A stretch of DNA of 64,000 nt, taken from assembly GCA_944472155.2 (NCBI GenBank), contig OX235277.1, forward strand, positions 40,130,758 to 40,194,757. Direction: 5' to 3'. Origin of the DNA: Trichobilharzia szidati. Its lineage: Eukaryota; Platyhelminthes; Trematoda; Strigeidida; Schistosomatidae. The notes under the pieces were generated by a model. The model made no database searches, was not told the origin of the DNA, and saw only the letters and a program-made list of their open reading frames with translations. The position numbers were made by a program, and so were the translations under genes. Position 1 is the first letter of the stretch. Each line of letters starts with the position of its first letter. Shown one piece after another: positions 21,443-31,259 of the stretch.

Positions 21443-21956
21443 CTTCATCACATATTCTACGTCATTTGGTGACAACTAACAAATTAACATGCTTAACCAT
21501 TTCAAATGGTTTTTCGTCTACAACTGTAGTTTCGACGAGATGAATATTGACAGTTATTTGGAGAGGGTAACATGACATGTTTCATGTATTTATCACCTTG
21601 TACAATCTGTGTTAGTCGTATATGCAATTAAAGTCCATTTTGTTGTCTCAGATTACATCAAGATACTGACAATCTGTCAACTCTGAATATCCATTTACGA
21701 ATCACTATACACAATTTATGAGATTTTTTATCAGTAAGTAGTTACATAGATTGCATAGAAAACAGTCATCTAAAGTCAATCTACTTTTATCGATAATACT
21801 TCAGAATGTCTCATAGACAGTAACCTGACATCAGATTATATGAGAGTGTTGGAATTTTTTGTTTCTCTTTGTGCGTGTGAATGTGGAGGGGGATTGAGTA
21901 TTTGAATTTATCATGTATGAGTGCGGTATATTTGGCGAGTGACTGCGAATATCTGG
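21443..21956. other. No recognised feature; turns GT-rich after 21860
   Basis: AT-rich until about 21850. After that the plus strand becomes rich in G and T and poor in C, the beginning of the asymmetric domain around the U2 gene. Confidence 0.4.
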
Positions 21957-22091
21957 TGTGAATTGTTACATGAGTAGTTTAATTTTGGTAATAAGTAGTA
22001 TATGGCGTGACGGTGTAGTTGGGTGAATTGACGCGAATTCGGTGAATAGAAGCGTGATTTTGCCATTGTCTATGCTGAGGCTAGTGTTGAT
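21957..22091 (+). repeat. Direct repeat upstream of U2 (copy 1)
   Basis: Contains AGTAGTTTAATTTTGGTAAT, GACGCGAATTCGGTGAAYAG and GTCTATGCTGAGG, all of which recur at 23377-23503 in the same order and orientation. Copy 1 has an 8-nt GGGTGAAT insertion relative to copy 2. It lies 140-270 bp before the U2 start, so it may include upstream promoter elements of the snRNA gene, but no specific element can be named. Confidence 0.9.
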
Positions 22092-22233
22092 TGGTGTTTG
22101 TGAGAGAATGAAGTGACTGAGGTGTTGGTTGTATGCGAGTGTGTTGCCTGAACAGTGTAATGCATGCAAATGTCTTGATGAGTTTAAGGTGTAGGATTGA
22201 TGGGTGGGTATGGGCTTTAGTCGGTGTGTGTTT

Positions 22234-22420
22234 ATCGCTTCTCGGCTCTCTGAGCTAAGATCATGTGTAGTATCTGTTCTTTGCAGTGTAATTTCTGCAA
22301 CGGTCTCTAAACTGAGACCAATGAAATTACCTGTATTTTTCCCTTACGGACGGGTGCTGTGAGCTTGCTCAACCCCGTCCACGGGTCGGCCTCGTATTGC
22401 ATTACCTCGAGGATTGGCCC
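22234..22420 (+). ncRNA. U2 spliceosomal snRNA
   Basis: U2 pairs with the intron branch site in the spliceosome. The gene starts ATCGCTTCTCGGC, as U2 does in animals. The branch-site recognition box GTAGTA is at 22267-22272. Helices: stem I GCTC-TCT-GAGC, stem IIa TTGCAG/CTGCAA (22281-22286 with 22295-22300), stem IIb GGTCTC/GAGACC (22302-22307 with 22314-22319), stem III GGACGGG/CCCGTCC (22348-22354 with 22374-22380), stem IV CCTCG/CGAGG (22390-22394 with 22408-22412). The Sm site is ATTTTT at 22335-22340, and the stem IV loop has GTATTGCATTACCT. Length is about 187 nt, as in human U2. Arm sequences differ from the vertebrate version but keep pairing, which indicates a functional gene. Confidence 0.97.
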
Positions 22421-22469
22421 ATTAATCAAACAATAAAGTTCTACTCCTACTAGTTAGTAAGCACTCGTC

Positions 22470-22975
22470 ATCATCAATCACTCATCACTTACACACCACA
22501 CACACTCAACCATTGCATACACAACATCTCACTCACACACGCACACCTACATACAGCTCAACAGTCACACAGTCTCCTCATATCACACTGCACACTGACT
22601 TAACCTGCCTGTCTCTCTCTCCCACCAACACTCACCTTCAAAACACGCATTACCCACTGACACTAGCATCCTCACGACCACACCTACCCACCCACACGCA
22701 TTCACAAACTAAGCAGCCTCACTCACACTGACAGCAACATCACCGTCAGCGTCACACTCATCATCACAATCAACGTCACCATCAACATCAACATCAATAA
22801 GACATTCAGCGTCAGCGTCGTCTTAATCATCCAACTTGTTATAATAATGCTCATCGCCGAAAGCCTACACCTAACACTTCCTACTCTTAAACGTCCTCTC
22901 ATTACAACTTCTATTGGCAAGTAGGCATCACATATTATATGCAGCCTGCTTCCTTCTTCACTCACTCAATTCAAC
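22470..22975 (+). repeat. CA-rich, G-poor tract 3' of U2
   Basis: The plus strand here is dominated by C, A and T: CACTCATCACTCATCACTTA, ACACACCACACACACTCAAC, CTGTCTCTCTCTCCCACC, and then ATCAACGTCACCATCAACAT units (an imperfect CATCAA/CGTCA array at 22733-22830). It is strand-asymmetric and opposite in bias to the flanks. Confidence 0.8.
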
Positions 22976-23149
22976 GTTCCTGTGTAATTAGCCTGCGATG
23001 AATCCACCAGTGAATCAATGAAGCAATCACACAGCACATAACTGACTCATTAACATCCTGATACTCGTGGTGAAGAGAGATGGAGATAGAGAGACAGCTA
23101 GCTAGATTGGATAGAGGGAGTGATAGTGAGGAATAGGCTTCCCGGCTGG

Positions 23150-23376
23150 TTATACGAGAGCGGTAGTTGTTGGCTTGCTTGCTTGCTTTCGTGCGTGCAT
23201 GCTTTGGTGACTGGCTGCTTGTGATTATGTTTGTGGATGTGTATGTCTTCAAGTGTGTGTGTCAGCGTGTGTGTGTATGTGGATGGATGGATGGATGTGA
23301 GTTGTGTATCTGCATGAGTGGTGGATGTATTGGCTACATTGGTTGAGTGAATTATTGATTGAGTGTGGTTATTCGG
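23150..23376 (+). repeat. GT-rich tract with GGAT and GCTT microsatellites
   Basis: Contains GGCTTGCTTGCTTGCTTTCG, GTGTGTGTCAGCGTGTGTGT and GTGGATGGATGGATGGATGT. It forms the far end of the U2 repeat unit, just before the second copy of the upstream repeat. Confidence 0.8.
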
Positions 23377-23503
23377 CGTAAATTGTGAAATCAGTAGTTT
23401 AATTTTGGTAATAAGTAGTACATAGAGGGACGGTGTTGTTGACGCGAATTCGGTGAACAGAAGCGTGATTTTGACATTGTCTATGCTGAGGATAGTGATG
23501 AAT
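23377..23503 (+). repeat. Direct repeat upstream of U2 (copy 2)
   Basis: Second copy of 21957-22091 at an offset of 1410-1420 bp. Similarity ends abruptly near 23503 and no U2 gene follows where one would be expected (about 23650). It is the start of a truncated second unit. Confidence 0.88.
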
Positions 23504-24085
23504 TTATTGTTTACAAGTTTATGAGAAACATTTCATTGTTGAATAACTTTCCTATTCCTATGGCATGTAATCTCTATTTATCAGGTTGACATTCTCATTA
23601 GCCAAAGCAAACGACGGGGAACATTGACAATAAGAATAACAATATTAATAACAATAAATATCTATTTATTCGTTCAAATAAAATCTTACAGAGTAACTGA
23701 GGTAAAGTGAAAGAAGAAAACAAAACAAGTTTCGGTGAGATTACTTTGCATCGATAAACATTTCGAAGCGTGTCAAGTGAACAAGATTATGTATTCAGCG
23801 ATGAGAGAGAATCAAGTAAGCGTTAACATCAAAATTTGACAGTAAGCGATTGCCAGAGGATTTAGTGTATCTTTCAGTGATTGACTGATTAGTGAAATTT
23901 TCAACGAAGCTTAATAATCTCAACACAAAAATATTCATGATTTCGATGAGAAATTCAGCATAAAAAGTGAAAACACTTTGATCTGTGTTGTTAGTCGGTG
24001 ATTTTTAGCAGTAGCGGAATCCAGGATGTACATCCTCTACAAGAATCCCATTTTATAAATTTGAGCAGAAAAACATCAAACAGTG
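23504..24085. other. No recognised feature
   Basis: AT-rich DNA that replaces the expected second U2 unit. No element boundary or target-site duplication is apparent. Confidence 0.4.
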
Positions 24086-24089
24086 CCTA

Positions 24090-24420
24090 AAAAGACGTGG
24101 ATTCATTCTTCTATGTTTGTTCTCATCATCTGCGTACAACAGATAATATCTTGATGAAATAAGTCAGTCAGGAGGATGTCCGGGGGAGCTGCAGTCAGAG
24201 GTCGAAAATAGCCATTATTTGTTACTTCCAACTGTGAAAACCAGTTCCTATGTATCTACGGGAGCAGTTACATTAGAAGAACAGAAAGATAGGCAGACGT
24301 CAGATTCTTCGAACAGGTATCAGGGAGCTTTCGGGTAAAAGGGGCCAAGTAGTTTAACCTCTTCAATCACCAAACACCCTACAGACATATGACACCGAGT
24401 AGACGTGGTGGTACAATTCC
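24090..24420 (+). pseudogene. PLE family A fragment
   Basis: At 24090-24160 a terminal-type segment occurs on the minus strand (CGCAGATGATGAGAACAAAC, a hammerhead-like box). At 24230-24415 a plus-strand frame reads CENQFLCIYGSSYIRRTERQ and DVRFFEQVSGSFRVK, a GIY-YIG core whose YIG has become YIR. NHQTPYRHMT follows. It lies just upstream of the family B element and in the same orientation. Confidence 0.65.
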
Positions 24421-24489
24421 AAGTAATTAACTGGTATAACAGAATGAATTGTCAAAACACTTAGCTCTAATATTATGTCCCATTAGAAA

Positions 24490-25880
24490 TCGTTCAAACT
24501 CTAGACTAACTCATTCACATGACATGAAAAATAAACTAATTGACATTGAACTAGGGAATAATGAAAAAAGTGGTTAGTTTTGATATAACTAGTCTTTATA
24601 CTAATATACCAATCAATATGGCTTTAAAAGCAGCTAAAAAAGAACTATCTGCGGATCCTGAACTCACACATAGGACAAAGCTGCCCATTGAAGAAATTAT
24701 TTTAGGAATTCAGTTATGCCTCACATCTACTATCTTTAAATTCCAAGGCAAAATATATAGACAAACGGAAGGTGTAGCAATGGAATGGATCACCAACATC
24801 CCCAAAGGTAGAAGATGTCTTTATGGACAGATGGGAAAATATTGCTCTGAATACATTTAATCCAACTGCAAAAATATGGTGGAGATATATGGATGACACT
24901 TTCACACACAGTGTTAAAAACAGAACATATCTGTTTCTAGCTTCTTGACACATATAAACTCATTATTTAAGGGAATAAAATTCACATTTGAATCGGAAAA
25001 TGAACTGGGCGAATTAGCTTTGAAGTTAGATTGTAAGAACAAACGAACAGAAGAAGATAAACTGCACAATAGTGTTTATAAAAAACTAATGTATTCTAAT
25101 AGATATTTAGACTTCAATCCATCTCATCCTTTAACTGTTAAAGCAGGCTAAGTTAGGCGTCTAACGAACCGAACAGTAGTACTAAGTAGCACAAAAAAGA
25201 CCTAAATGATGAAATGAAACAGATCGAAGAATAGCTGGTTGGTGTTAAATAACTATCCTATAAAATTCATTAGGAAGATAGAAAAAGGCCAAAAGCAAAT
25301 TAAAAATAATCGTGAAACTAGTAATGATAACATAAATAAGAGAGAATATAAGTCATCTACTGTTATACCATATAAGAAGGGGACTTCTGAGTCCCTATGT
25401 AGGATTCTCAATAAAGCAGGAATTAGGGTGGCATTCAAACCTACATACTCATTCAGATAGGACAAGCTCTGTAGGCTAAGGGACCCAGTTATTCGACCCA
25501 ATTAAACAAAATAATATAATTTACAAAATACCTTGCAATGACTGTGAGGTCAACCATATTGGTCAAACTAGTAGATTGGGGGTAATCAGACTGTCGGAAC
25601 ATAAGAATTTTGCTAATGGAAGAATGGTTGACCCCGAGAAGATAAGTAATTTAGAAAGAAGCTCAGCAATTGCACTATATGCATTAACACACAACCACAC
25701 AATAGGGTGGGAGAAGCTTAAGGTTCTAAGAAGTAATCTATGTAGGTGGAGAGGGAGATTGATTACCGAATCCGCGTTCATCGAATAATCTACACCCAAC
25801 ACATGCAACAGAAATGACTCAATGGTAGTACCAGAAATATGGAAGATATTATTACCCCCAGTCAAATCAGAAGAGAATAA
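24490..25880 (+). pseudogene. PLE family B: reverse transcriptase plus GIY-YIG
   Basis: Longest PLE copy here. Domains in order: HSHDMKNKLIDIE, SFDITSLYTNIPINMAL (motif A, SFD), FKFQGKIYRQTEGVAM (motif B region), then after a frameshift WWRYMDDTF (palm YMDD at about 24887-24897), FKGIKFTFESENE, DFNPSHPLTVKAG and, after another break, NNYPIKFIRKIEKG. The linker is STVIPYKKGTSESLCRILNK. The endonuclease reads YKIPCNDCEVNHIGQTSRLG and IRLSEHKNF, with YIG replaced by HIG, then LERSSAIALYALTHNHTIGW and RGRLITESAFIE. It lacks the N-terminus and has at least three frame breaks. Confidence 0.92.
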
Positions 25881-26084
25881 TAAATAATCTCAAAATTCTA
25901 TTTCAATTCAAGAACATGACAACATTCTAACAAGTTACTTATTATGACTATAAAAAAACACTCATCGTATTTCCTATCTGGTTGATCATTAACACTCATA
26001 TGATTATTTCTGAATGTACATTATCTCATATTGACTTTTATTCAAATATCTAATCGAATCCTTGACTTGTATATAAATGAAGAA

Positions 26085-26215
26085 AAAAAGTTGTGTGAGT
26101 GACTTGATATGATTAGGAGCAATAGTTTGTGCTCGAAACATGGTCATCCGTTAATGTTACTGTACAACACCGTGTGATTTATCAAAATAAAATCCTACCT
26201 ATAATGGAGTTTTAG
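26085..26215 (+). mobile_element. PLE family B terminus with hammerhead remnant
   Basis: Sequence TTGATATGATTAGGAGCAAT ... TTTGTGCTCGAAACATGGTC. Stem II is GAGCA/TGCTC, followed by GAAA, a two-pair stem III AC-ATG-GT and C17. Stem I is only GAT/ATC. The CUGANGA box reads ATGATTA, so two core bases are wrong. The 3' part (CTACCTATAATGGAGTTTTA then CTACCACAGTGCCCAACTTT) recurs at 34893-34940 and 58960-58985. Confidence 0.6.
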
Positions 26216-26249
26216 TCTACCACAGTGCCCAACTTTATACTTATAACAA

Positions 26250-26335
26250 TAGAACACCTGAAGGCTACTGCAGTGAAACGGCTGAAACCTAACCTGTGTG
26301 TCCAAAGGGAATCTGTGAGTGGAGTACAGCGAAAA
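26250..26335 (+). pseudogene. PLE family A C-terminus fragment
   Basis: The frame reads EGYCSETAET in one phase and LKATAVKRLKPNLCVQRESV in the other. The second is the family A C-terminal signature. It lies directly against the end of the family B element, so a second PLE landed at its terminus. Confidence 0.65.
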
Positions 26336-26339
26336 GAAA

Positions 26340-26760
26340 TAAAACCAGCATTATCTACAAATTAAGTTGCAGCGACTGCTGAAGACACTAATTTAGTCAA
26401 AGTGGATTTCATCTTTGTCTCCGCATCCATGAACACAAACTAGCCATCAAAAGACATGATATCCACTCCGTCATTTCACTGCATACAGACAAGAAGGGAC
26501 ATCAATTCGTCTTGGAACAACGTTCACATTTTAGAGAGAGGAAATGTCAATGATGCCAGGGAATCTTTGGAGACCTGGTATTCCAGTGAATTGATAATTA
26601 ACAAGTACATTTACATTGATAAAATTTACCAAGCCATAAGAGGAAAATCTCATGTGCAAAGAGTCAAACTTCAAGTAAGGGAAACAATCAGTACCAATGC
26701 ATATAGACAAGAGGGTGTGACAACAGACAAGCGCAATCAGTGATAATCAGGGTTTCCAGG
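26340..26760 (+). pseudogene. PLE-like GIY-YIG region, divergent type
   Basis: One phase reads TSIIYKLSCSDC, then FSQSGFHLCLRIHEHKLAIK and SVISLHTDKKGHQF, the order of a GIY-YIG domain (I-YKI-C--C, R-HEH, then HT-KKGHQF). Another phase gives ILERGNVNDARESLETWYSS. YIG is replaced by FSQ, so the catalytic tyrosine is lost. It differs from families A and B and may be a third PLE lineage. Confidence 0.55.
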
Positions 26761-26799
26761 AGAGTTGACTGATAAACTCGTGGAGATATCTAAAAGCTC

Positions 26800-26872
26800 A
26801 CTTCAAATTGAAGCGTATGCGCTGAAGATGTTGCGTAGTAGGGGAATGAAAGCTTCGCAAAAAAAATAAAAC
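26800..26872 (+). ncRNA. Hammerhead-like element, PLE-type (candidate)
   Basis: CTGAAGATGTTGCGTAGTAG, GGGAATGAAAGCTTCGC. It has a perfect CUGAAGA box and GAAA with a following GCUUC; it shares these with 16440-16492. It lies 3' of the divergent PLE endonuclease fragment, the place where PLE hammerheads are found. Stem II pairing is poor. Confidence 0.4.
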
Positions 26873-26879
26873 ATCCAGC

Positions 26880-27436
26880 TCAGAGAACACATCTACATCG
26901 AAATCATCTACCTGAGCAACAAATCTTCTCCATTACAATTATGAGCATTTATCAATATCCTATATCAAATCATTAGTTCAGTTACTGTGATCTTCCTTCA
27001 TACTAAAGTGACTAATCTTCACTTTCATTTATACCAAGAATGAGAAACATTTCTGTTTTTTCTCTCTTACTCCTTCTTCTGCAGACAAGAATGTATTTAA
27101 TATCTGATCCGCCTGTAGAAAACAAAAGAATATTCTAATGACGTTTTACACTTTGAGAAATACGTTCAAATATTTACTCTTTCAGGGGCAAAGTTAAGCT
27201 TTAAACAACTACCAACCAGTGAATGACCTTCGACGTACCAATCACATGAATGAGGCATCTCTGGGTATAGAATACATATATATTTATGAAAAATGAATAA
27301 AAAACTGTATGAAAATGTTACATAGGATACCTTACTCTCACGTGTGATAAAAACATCTCCCAGTTTAGCACAGGAGTATCAATGGAAACGTTGGATCACA
27401 TTCTGTGCATATATACATCTAAATGACTATAAATTA
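26880..27436. other. No recognised feature
   Basis: AT-rich DNA. It may contain the rest of the Merlin element, but no terminal inverted repeat was found by eye. Confidence 0.35.
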
Positions 27437-27660
27437 CATCCTTTTGCTATCGATTAGAGACTCTAATACTGTTATAAATCTTCCCCAAAAGGCTTCCACT
27501 GAATTCGTTTGAGTCCTTGTAATAGGATCCACACAATCATTAGAATGGATGACTCTGTGGTGAATATAGCCGAGGGATGATAAGAAGTTATAACCTCTCC
27601 ACTCATCTGTATACATAACGGATATTTGTTTCACCAGTCGAGTAATAATAGGTATTAAGG
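27437..27660 (-). pseudogene. Merlin-type DNA transposase fragment (ISXO2-like domain)
   Basis: A frame of about 70 codons reads IPIITRLVKQISVMYTDEWR, then GYNFLSSLGYIHHRVIHSND, CVDPITRTQTNSVEAFWGRF. YTDEW-GY (second catalytic aspartate), a histidine-rich link and the T-NSVEAFWGR(F/L)K end are the hallmarks of ISXO2-like (IS1595/IS1016-related) transposases, which in schistosomes belong to Merlin elements. The end after WGRF is replaced (ITVLESLIDSKRM) and the N-terminal half with the first aspartate is missing, so it is dead. It is the only DNA transposon seen. Confidence 0.88.
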
Positions 27661-28493
27661 CACTTGACTTTCTATCTACTATCCTCTCGAGGTATCATCC
27701 AAACATTATTCGCTCATTCTCTATCATTGCTATATTTTTTCTTTAATACGACAGTTTCATATACATATACGACGATATTTTCTCCTCCCAATAAGGAAGT
27801 AAGCCTCTACACTTTCCACGATGTGATAACTCTGCAGTACTGGTAGCCCTGAATTGTTTCAGCAACTGTGGCTCTCACAGGCTGTTTTTAAACTCAGTAA
27901 ATACAAATATACAAAATTTGGGTTGAGGAAAAGATGGGGTTCGACAAAAAATATTCCTTCGAAATATTTTAGCATCATCAGCTTACCATCCCTGACACTA
28001 ACTCGTCTCGGACATATTTTGCACAACGATGCACATATCCATCAACAGACCTGCTGAAGCTTTTTATGCTCATGGCACCTCCACAAGAACAAATCCTATC
28101 TTTCCTAATCAACCCCACATCCGAGCAATACTAGAAAACCTTATCCTTACCAAATTACAAGCATAACTGCGTTGGAGCAGGCAGTTGACTCGAATCAAGC
28201 GGAGTAAAAGCTTCAACTCACGTGGGTGAAACTCATTGCACCATTTAAGGTTAATGGTGCGGTCGCACTCTATTGTTAGTTAGTGGTGCATAAAGTTTAA
28301 CTTGACCCTTTCAAGTATAGGTGTCAGCATTTTCCATAATTATACTCTGAATACTGAAAAATAGTTGTATAGCTTCTGTGTGTGAATTACAAGGAAGAAG
28401 TGTGAACAAAGTTACAAAATCATGTGAAGCCATAGGGAAACCGATACATTTTTTTACTGACATTTGAGTATGCTCAAGTATTTGCTTTGTAGG
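27661..28493. other. No recognised feature
   Basis: No family signature. Reading frames are short and of low information. Confidence 0.4.
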
Positions 28494-28668
28494 GATTTTG
28501 TTAGAGAACCACTGGAAAACCTGCAGGGAGTACTGGACAGCCAGCTGTTTTGTCAGCCTAGTTTGGGACTCTCCACAGTACGCATTCACCGGGGTTTGAA
28601 CCTAGCACCTTCTGGTTACAAGGCAAGCTCGTAGACCATTGAGCCACTGAAACTTGATTCAATGGTCC
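28494..28668 (-). mobile_element. SINE-b with interrupted hammerhead
   Basis: The minus strand reads CAGTGGCTCAATGGTCTACG (A-box region), GGTTCAAACCCCGG (B box), GTACTGTGGAGAGTCCCAAA, CTAGGCTGACAAAACAGCTG and GTCCAGTACTCCC. Stem I GTACTG/CAGTAC is complete. The CUGAAGA box is TGGAGA, a five-base CTGAC insertion separates stem II from the GAAA box and stem III is extended, so the ribozyme is broken. Confidence 0.78.
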
Positions 28669-28784
28669 TTGAATTTTAACTTCTGCCATTTCACGACATA
28701 TCGCGACCATTTCGCAATGTCTTCTTCGATGAGTTACTGCCTCTTCTTCAACCTGCTGTACCTTACTGGTAACGGCTTTCCACT

Positions 28785-28868
28785 ATGTCATCAATTGGCA
28801 GAAGTCAGAATTCAAGGACCATTGGTTCGGGTCCCAGTGGCTCAATGGTCTACGAGATCGCCTGAGGC
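28785..28868 (+). repeat. Truncated inverted partner of the SINE-b at 28494
   Basis: CATCAATTGGCAGAAGTCAG, AATTCAAGGACCATTGG and GTCCCAGTGGCTCAATGGTC mirror 28619-28699 on the opposite strand, including the region ahead of the tRNA-like head. It stops before the B box and hammerhead. Confidence 0.75.
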
Positions 28869-28872
28869 TAAA

Positions 28873-29399
28873 ATACTTTCGTTTATTAAAGATTATTAGA
28901 AAGACGGTTGCAGTGGAGACAATTTTCTTTTTGACGAAGTCATCAAGTAGGCTGTACATTCGTGTATTTATATTACATTTGTGAGAAAGGTTCAGAATTT
29001 TTTACGGTCAGAGGTTAGATAGTTAAGATTACTGAGTGTAATAAACAGAAGAACGGTGGTGGGATTATTCTGGAAATATTTCAGGTCAAAGATAGAACTA
29101 CAAATTACAATGTGTAATAATCAGGAAGATCGGGTAGAAAAGACAAAGTAGAATCGTAATTAATAGAAAACTAGTCAGTTTGTATAATTACGTGTTAAGG
29201 ATGTAGTATCAACGAAATGGTTAAGAAGTTCATACACATTAAGATAGAAAACAGTGATCAAATCTAATAATGCAGATAGGGAATTAAAAAAGGTAAATAT
29301 GACAGGGGATAAATGGGAAAATTGGACAAGAAAGGTAACAGGATAACCATTATTGAAGAGACTGACTTTTCATAATGGCCACGGTTGGACGTATTTCTT
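28873..29399. other. No recognised feature
   Basis: AT- and purine-rich DNA. No gene or repeat recognised. Confidence 0.4.
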
Positions 29400-29625
29400 T
29401 TAGACACATAGAAAAGTCTTTCGTTTTTAGACCACCAGTGCCTCCGCTATTCGTAGGTGTCTTGATTTTACTGCCTTTGGTAGGTTTGATCGGATCTTGT
29501 ATGTGGCTTGAAGGCCTTTTAAAATGCGGCTGAATCTCCAGAATTCACCAGATGTTCTGTTACCGAACTGTACACCCTTTTGCGTTCTCCCTCTGCTAAC
29601 CTTGCTAGATTGTGCGTTTTCCAAG
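29400..29625 (-). pseudogene. Possible PLE endonuclease C-terminus
   Basis: The frame ends ATYKIRSNLPKAVKSRHLRI followed by AEALVV and, after a stop, KRKTFL. The HLRIAEALVV segment resembles MLAIAEACAIRV in the PLE at 10138, but no GIY-YIG core precedes it, so the assignment is weak. Confidence 0.35.
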
Positions 29626-29796
29626 AGGCCGTTTATTAGAGACCAGTGTTTGAAGAATAATTAAGAATGATTACAGAATATTCATGAATTGAATTGTGGA
29701 GATGAAAAAATATAATAAACTCCCCTGATTATATTTGTTATGCAATAGAAATGCCTCTTAGAAACATGAGAAGCTTGGTGACAATATATCACTATT

Positions 29797-29995
29797 ATCG
29801 GTGGCACAGTTGTTAGGACTCTCGCCGACCATGCACATGGTTCGTGGTTCGATCCGCTGCCGACGCACACCCGATATCTATGGTCGGCCTGCAAAATTGG
29901 GCTCCCGATATCCATGTTGAAAATTCCATACTTGTACTGAAAATACGGTGTGGCATCAAGCTGTAATCAAAATAAAAAAATAAAATAAAAATAAG
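29797..29995 (+). mobile_element. SINE-c, full-length copy
   Basis: tRNA-like head GGTGGCACAGTTGTTAGGAC, TCTCGCCGACC, B box GTGGTTCGATCCG, then CCGACGCACACCCGATATCT, GGTCGGCCTGCAAAATTGGG, TTCCATACTTGTACTG, ACGGTGTGGCATCAAGCTGT and a tail of AATAAAATAAAA units. The same order is at 53656, 53188 and, inverted, 63535. It carries no hammerhead. Confidence 0.88.
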
Positions 29996-30887
29996 GTCTA
30001 AGGGGAACAAAGGGGCCGAAGACGTTTCCGTTTTGCAAGCCATTTAACTTTGTTGTCTATCCCTTACTGTTGCTAGAAACTTCAATCGCTTCACTGGCTG
30101 CATATGACACAATATCCCCTACTGATACATGAGTAGGACTTTAAGACAATTTTACATCGAAAATGTACTTCCCTTAAAAGTTGTTTATAAATCAGATAGA
30201 ATGTAGAAAAGAAACCATCCTACATTGAGCATGAAAAAACACAGTGATGGCGATGAGGGATAAGAACGGAAACAAAGTTATCTATCTCTGTAGAAGCTAT
30301 CTATTATTCAAATAATTGGCTCCATGTTTCACTCCCTGTGACCATTGCTCGGTAGAGATTATTCTTCAAGAGCCGACCTTTTTGAATTTACCTACTGATT
30401 CCATTCTAGTACTAGAAATTCAACTTCAATTGAGTACTGTCGTGTGAAGTGTTCCTGGTTTTTCTAAGGTGTTAAAAGTGGTGTCAGCTTTCCATGTATA
30501 AAAATTATTACGACTATGAGCATTTCATAAAATCCTTCATCAAAGCTGTTTGACTACTGTGCCCAATCTTTGCTTTATTCTAATTATTGTGTACTTTCTC
30601 ATTTGGAAGTGAGAAATACTCATTTTCGCTTTTTACTAATCACGTGTTTTTCCCATCTCAAAGTAAATAATTGCCAATTGTTTACTCACTCTTCAATAAG
30701 TTAATTTCTGTTTTTTTATAATGGAAGTATTATTTTACAGACATCTGTGTATATTTACTGTCTAGTGTGTATACAAAACATAAAACAGGAACAAATATTA
30801 TACTCTTCCTAAACTTAAGAAGTATTCAAGTATTTGCATGTAGGGATTTGACTGATTGGTTACTATTCCGTGGCTAGGGCTCGAACT
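29996..30887. other. Mostly unrecognised; unnamed repeat at 30400-30490
   Basis: The segment at about 30405-30485 (TAGTACTAGAAATTCAACTT, GTGAAGTGTTCCTGGTTTTT, CTAAGGTGTTAAAAGTG) recurs at 45525-45605 in the same orientation. Its family is unknown. The rest shows nothing. Confidence 0.45.
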
Positions 30888-31120
30888 GTGTCGTGAATTG
30901 GCAGAAGTTAGAATTCATGGGCTGGCCACTGGCTCGGGTCCCAATGATTTAATGGTCTACGAGCTCGCTTTGTAACCCTAACATCCTGGGTTCGAACCCC
31001 AGTGGATGCGTGTTACTGAAGAGTCTCAAACTAGGACGAAACAGCTGTCCATACTTTCTGGTTGATTTTCCAATGGTTCTATAACCGATGTCAGCTCATA
31101 TGAAATCCCGTAACCAATTG
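30888..31120 (+). mobile_element. SINE-b with intact hammerhead core
   Basis: The head has TGATTTAATGGTCTACGAGC and B box GGGTTCGAACCCC. The ribozyme follows: core CTGAAGA at 31016-31022, stem II GTCT/AGGAC (31023-31026 with 31033-31037), GAA at 31038-31040, stem III ACAG/CTGT (31041-31048), C17 at 31049. All core residues fit the type I hammerhead. Only stem I is worn (GTGTTA opposite CATACT, where the better copies have GTACTG/CAGTAC). The tail CAATGGTTCTATAACCGATG TCAGCTC matches other SINE-b copies. Self-cleavage would depend on the weak stem I. Confidence 0.85.
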
Positions 31121-31259
31121 AAGGAATATGTCTGAAAAAATATTTTCTCTTTCGAATGTTAGTGTGAATACATTCCATCACTATGCAATGAATATAAGGA
31201 CACAGGTGCTTAGTATTCAGATGTATATTAAAAAAATGAATTTGGCAGTGTGTAATAAA

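Noticed and set aside
22513..22731. Threonine-histidine-rich protein on the plus strand
   Set aside because: It comes from translating the CA-rich tract downstream of U2; composition alone explains it.
22470..22830. CRISPR-like array in the CATCAA/CGTCA repeats
   Set aside because: The units are short, imperfect and without unique spacers; the genome is eukaryotic. It is simple-sequence DNA.
29941..29995. Polyadenylated processed pseudogene
   Set aside because: The A-rich end belongs to the SINE-c unit, which recurs with the same tail at 53656 and 63535.
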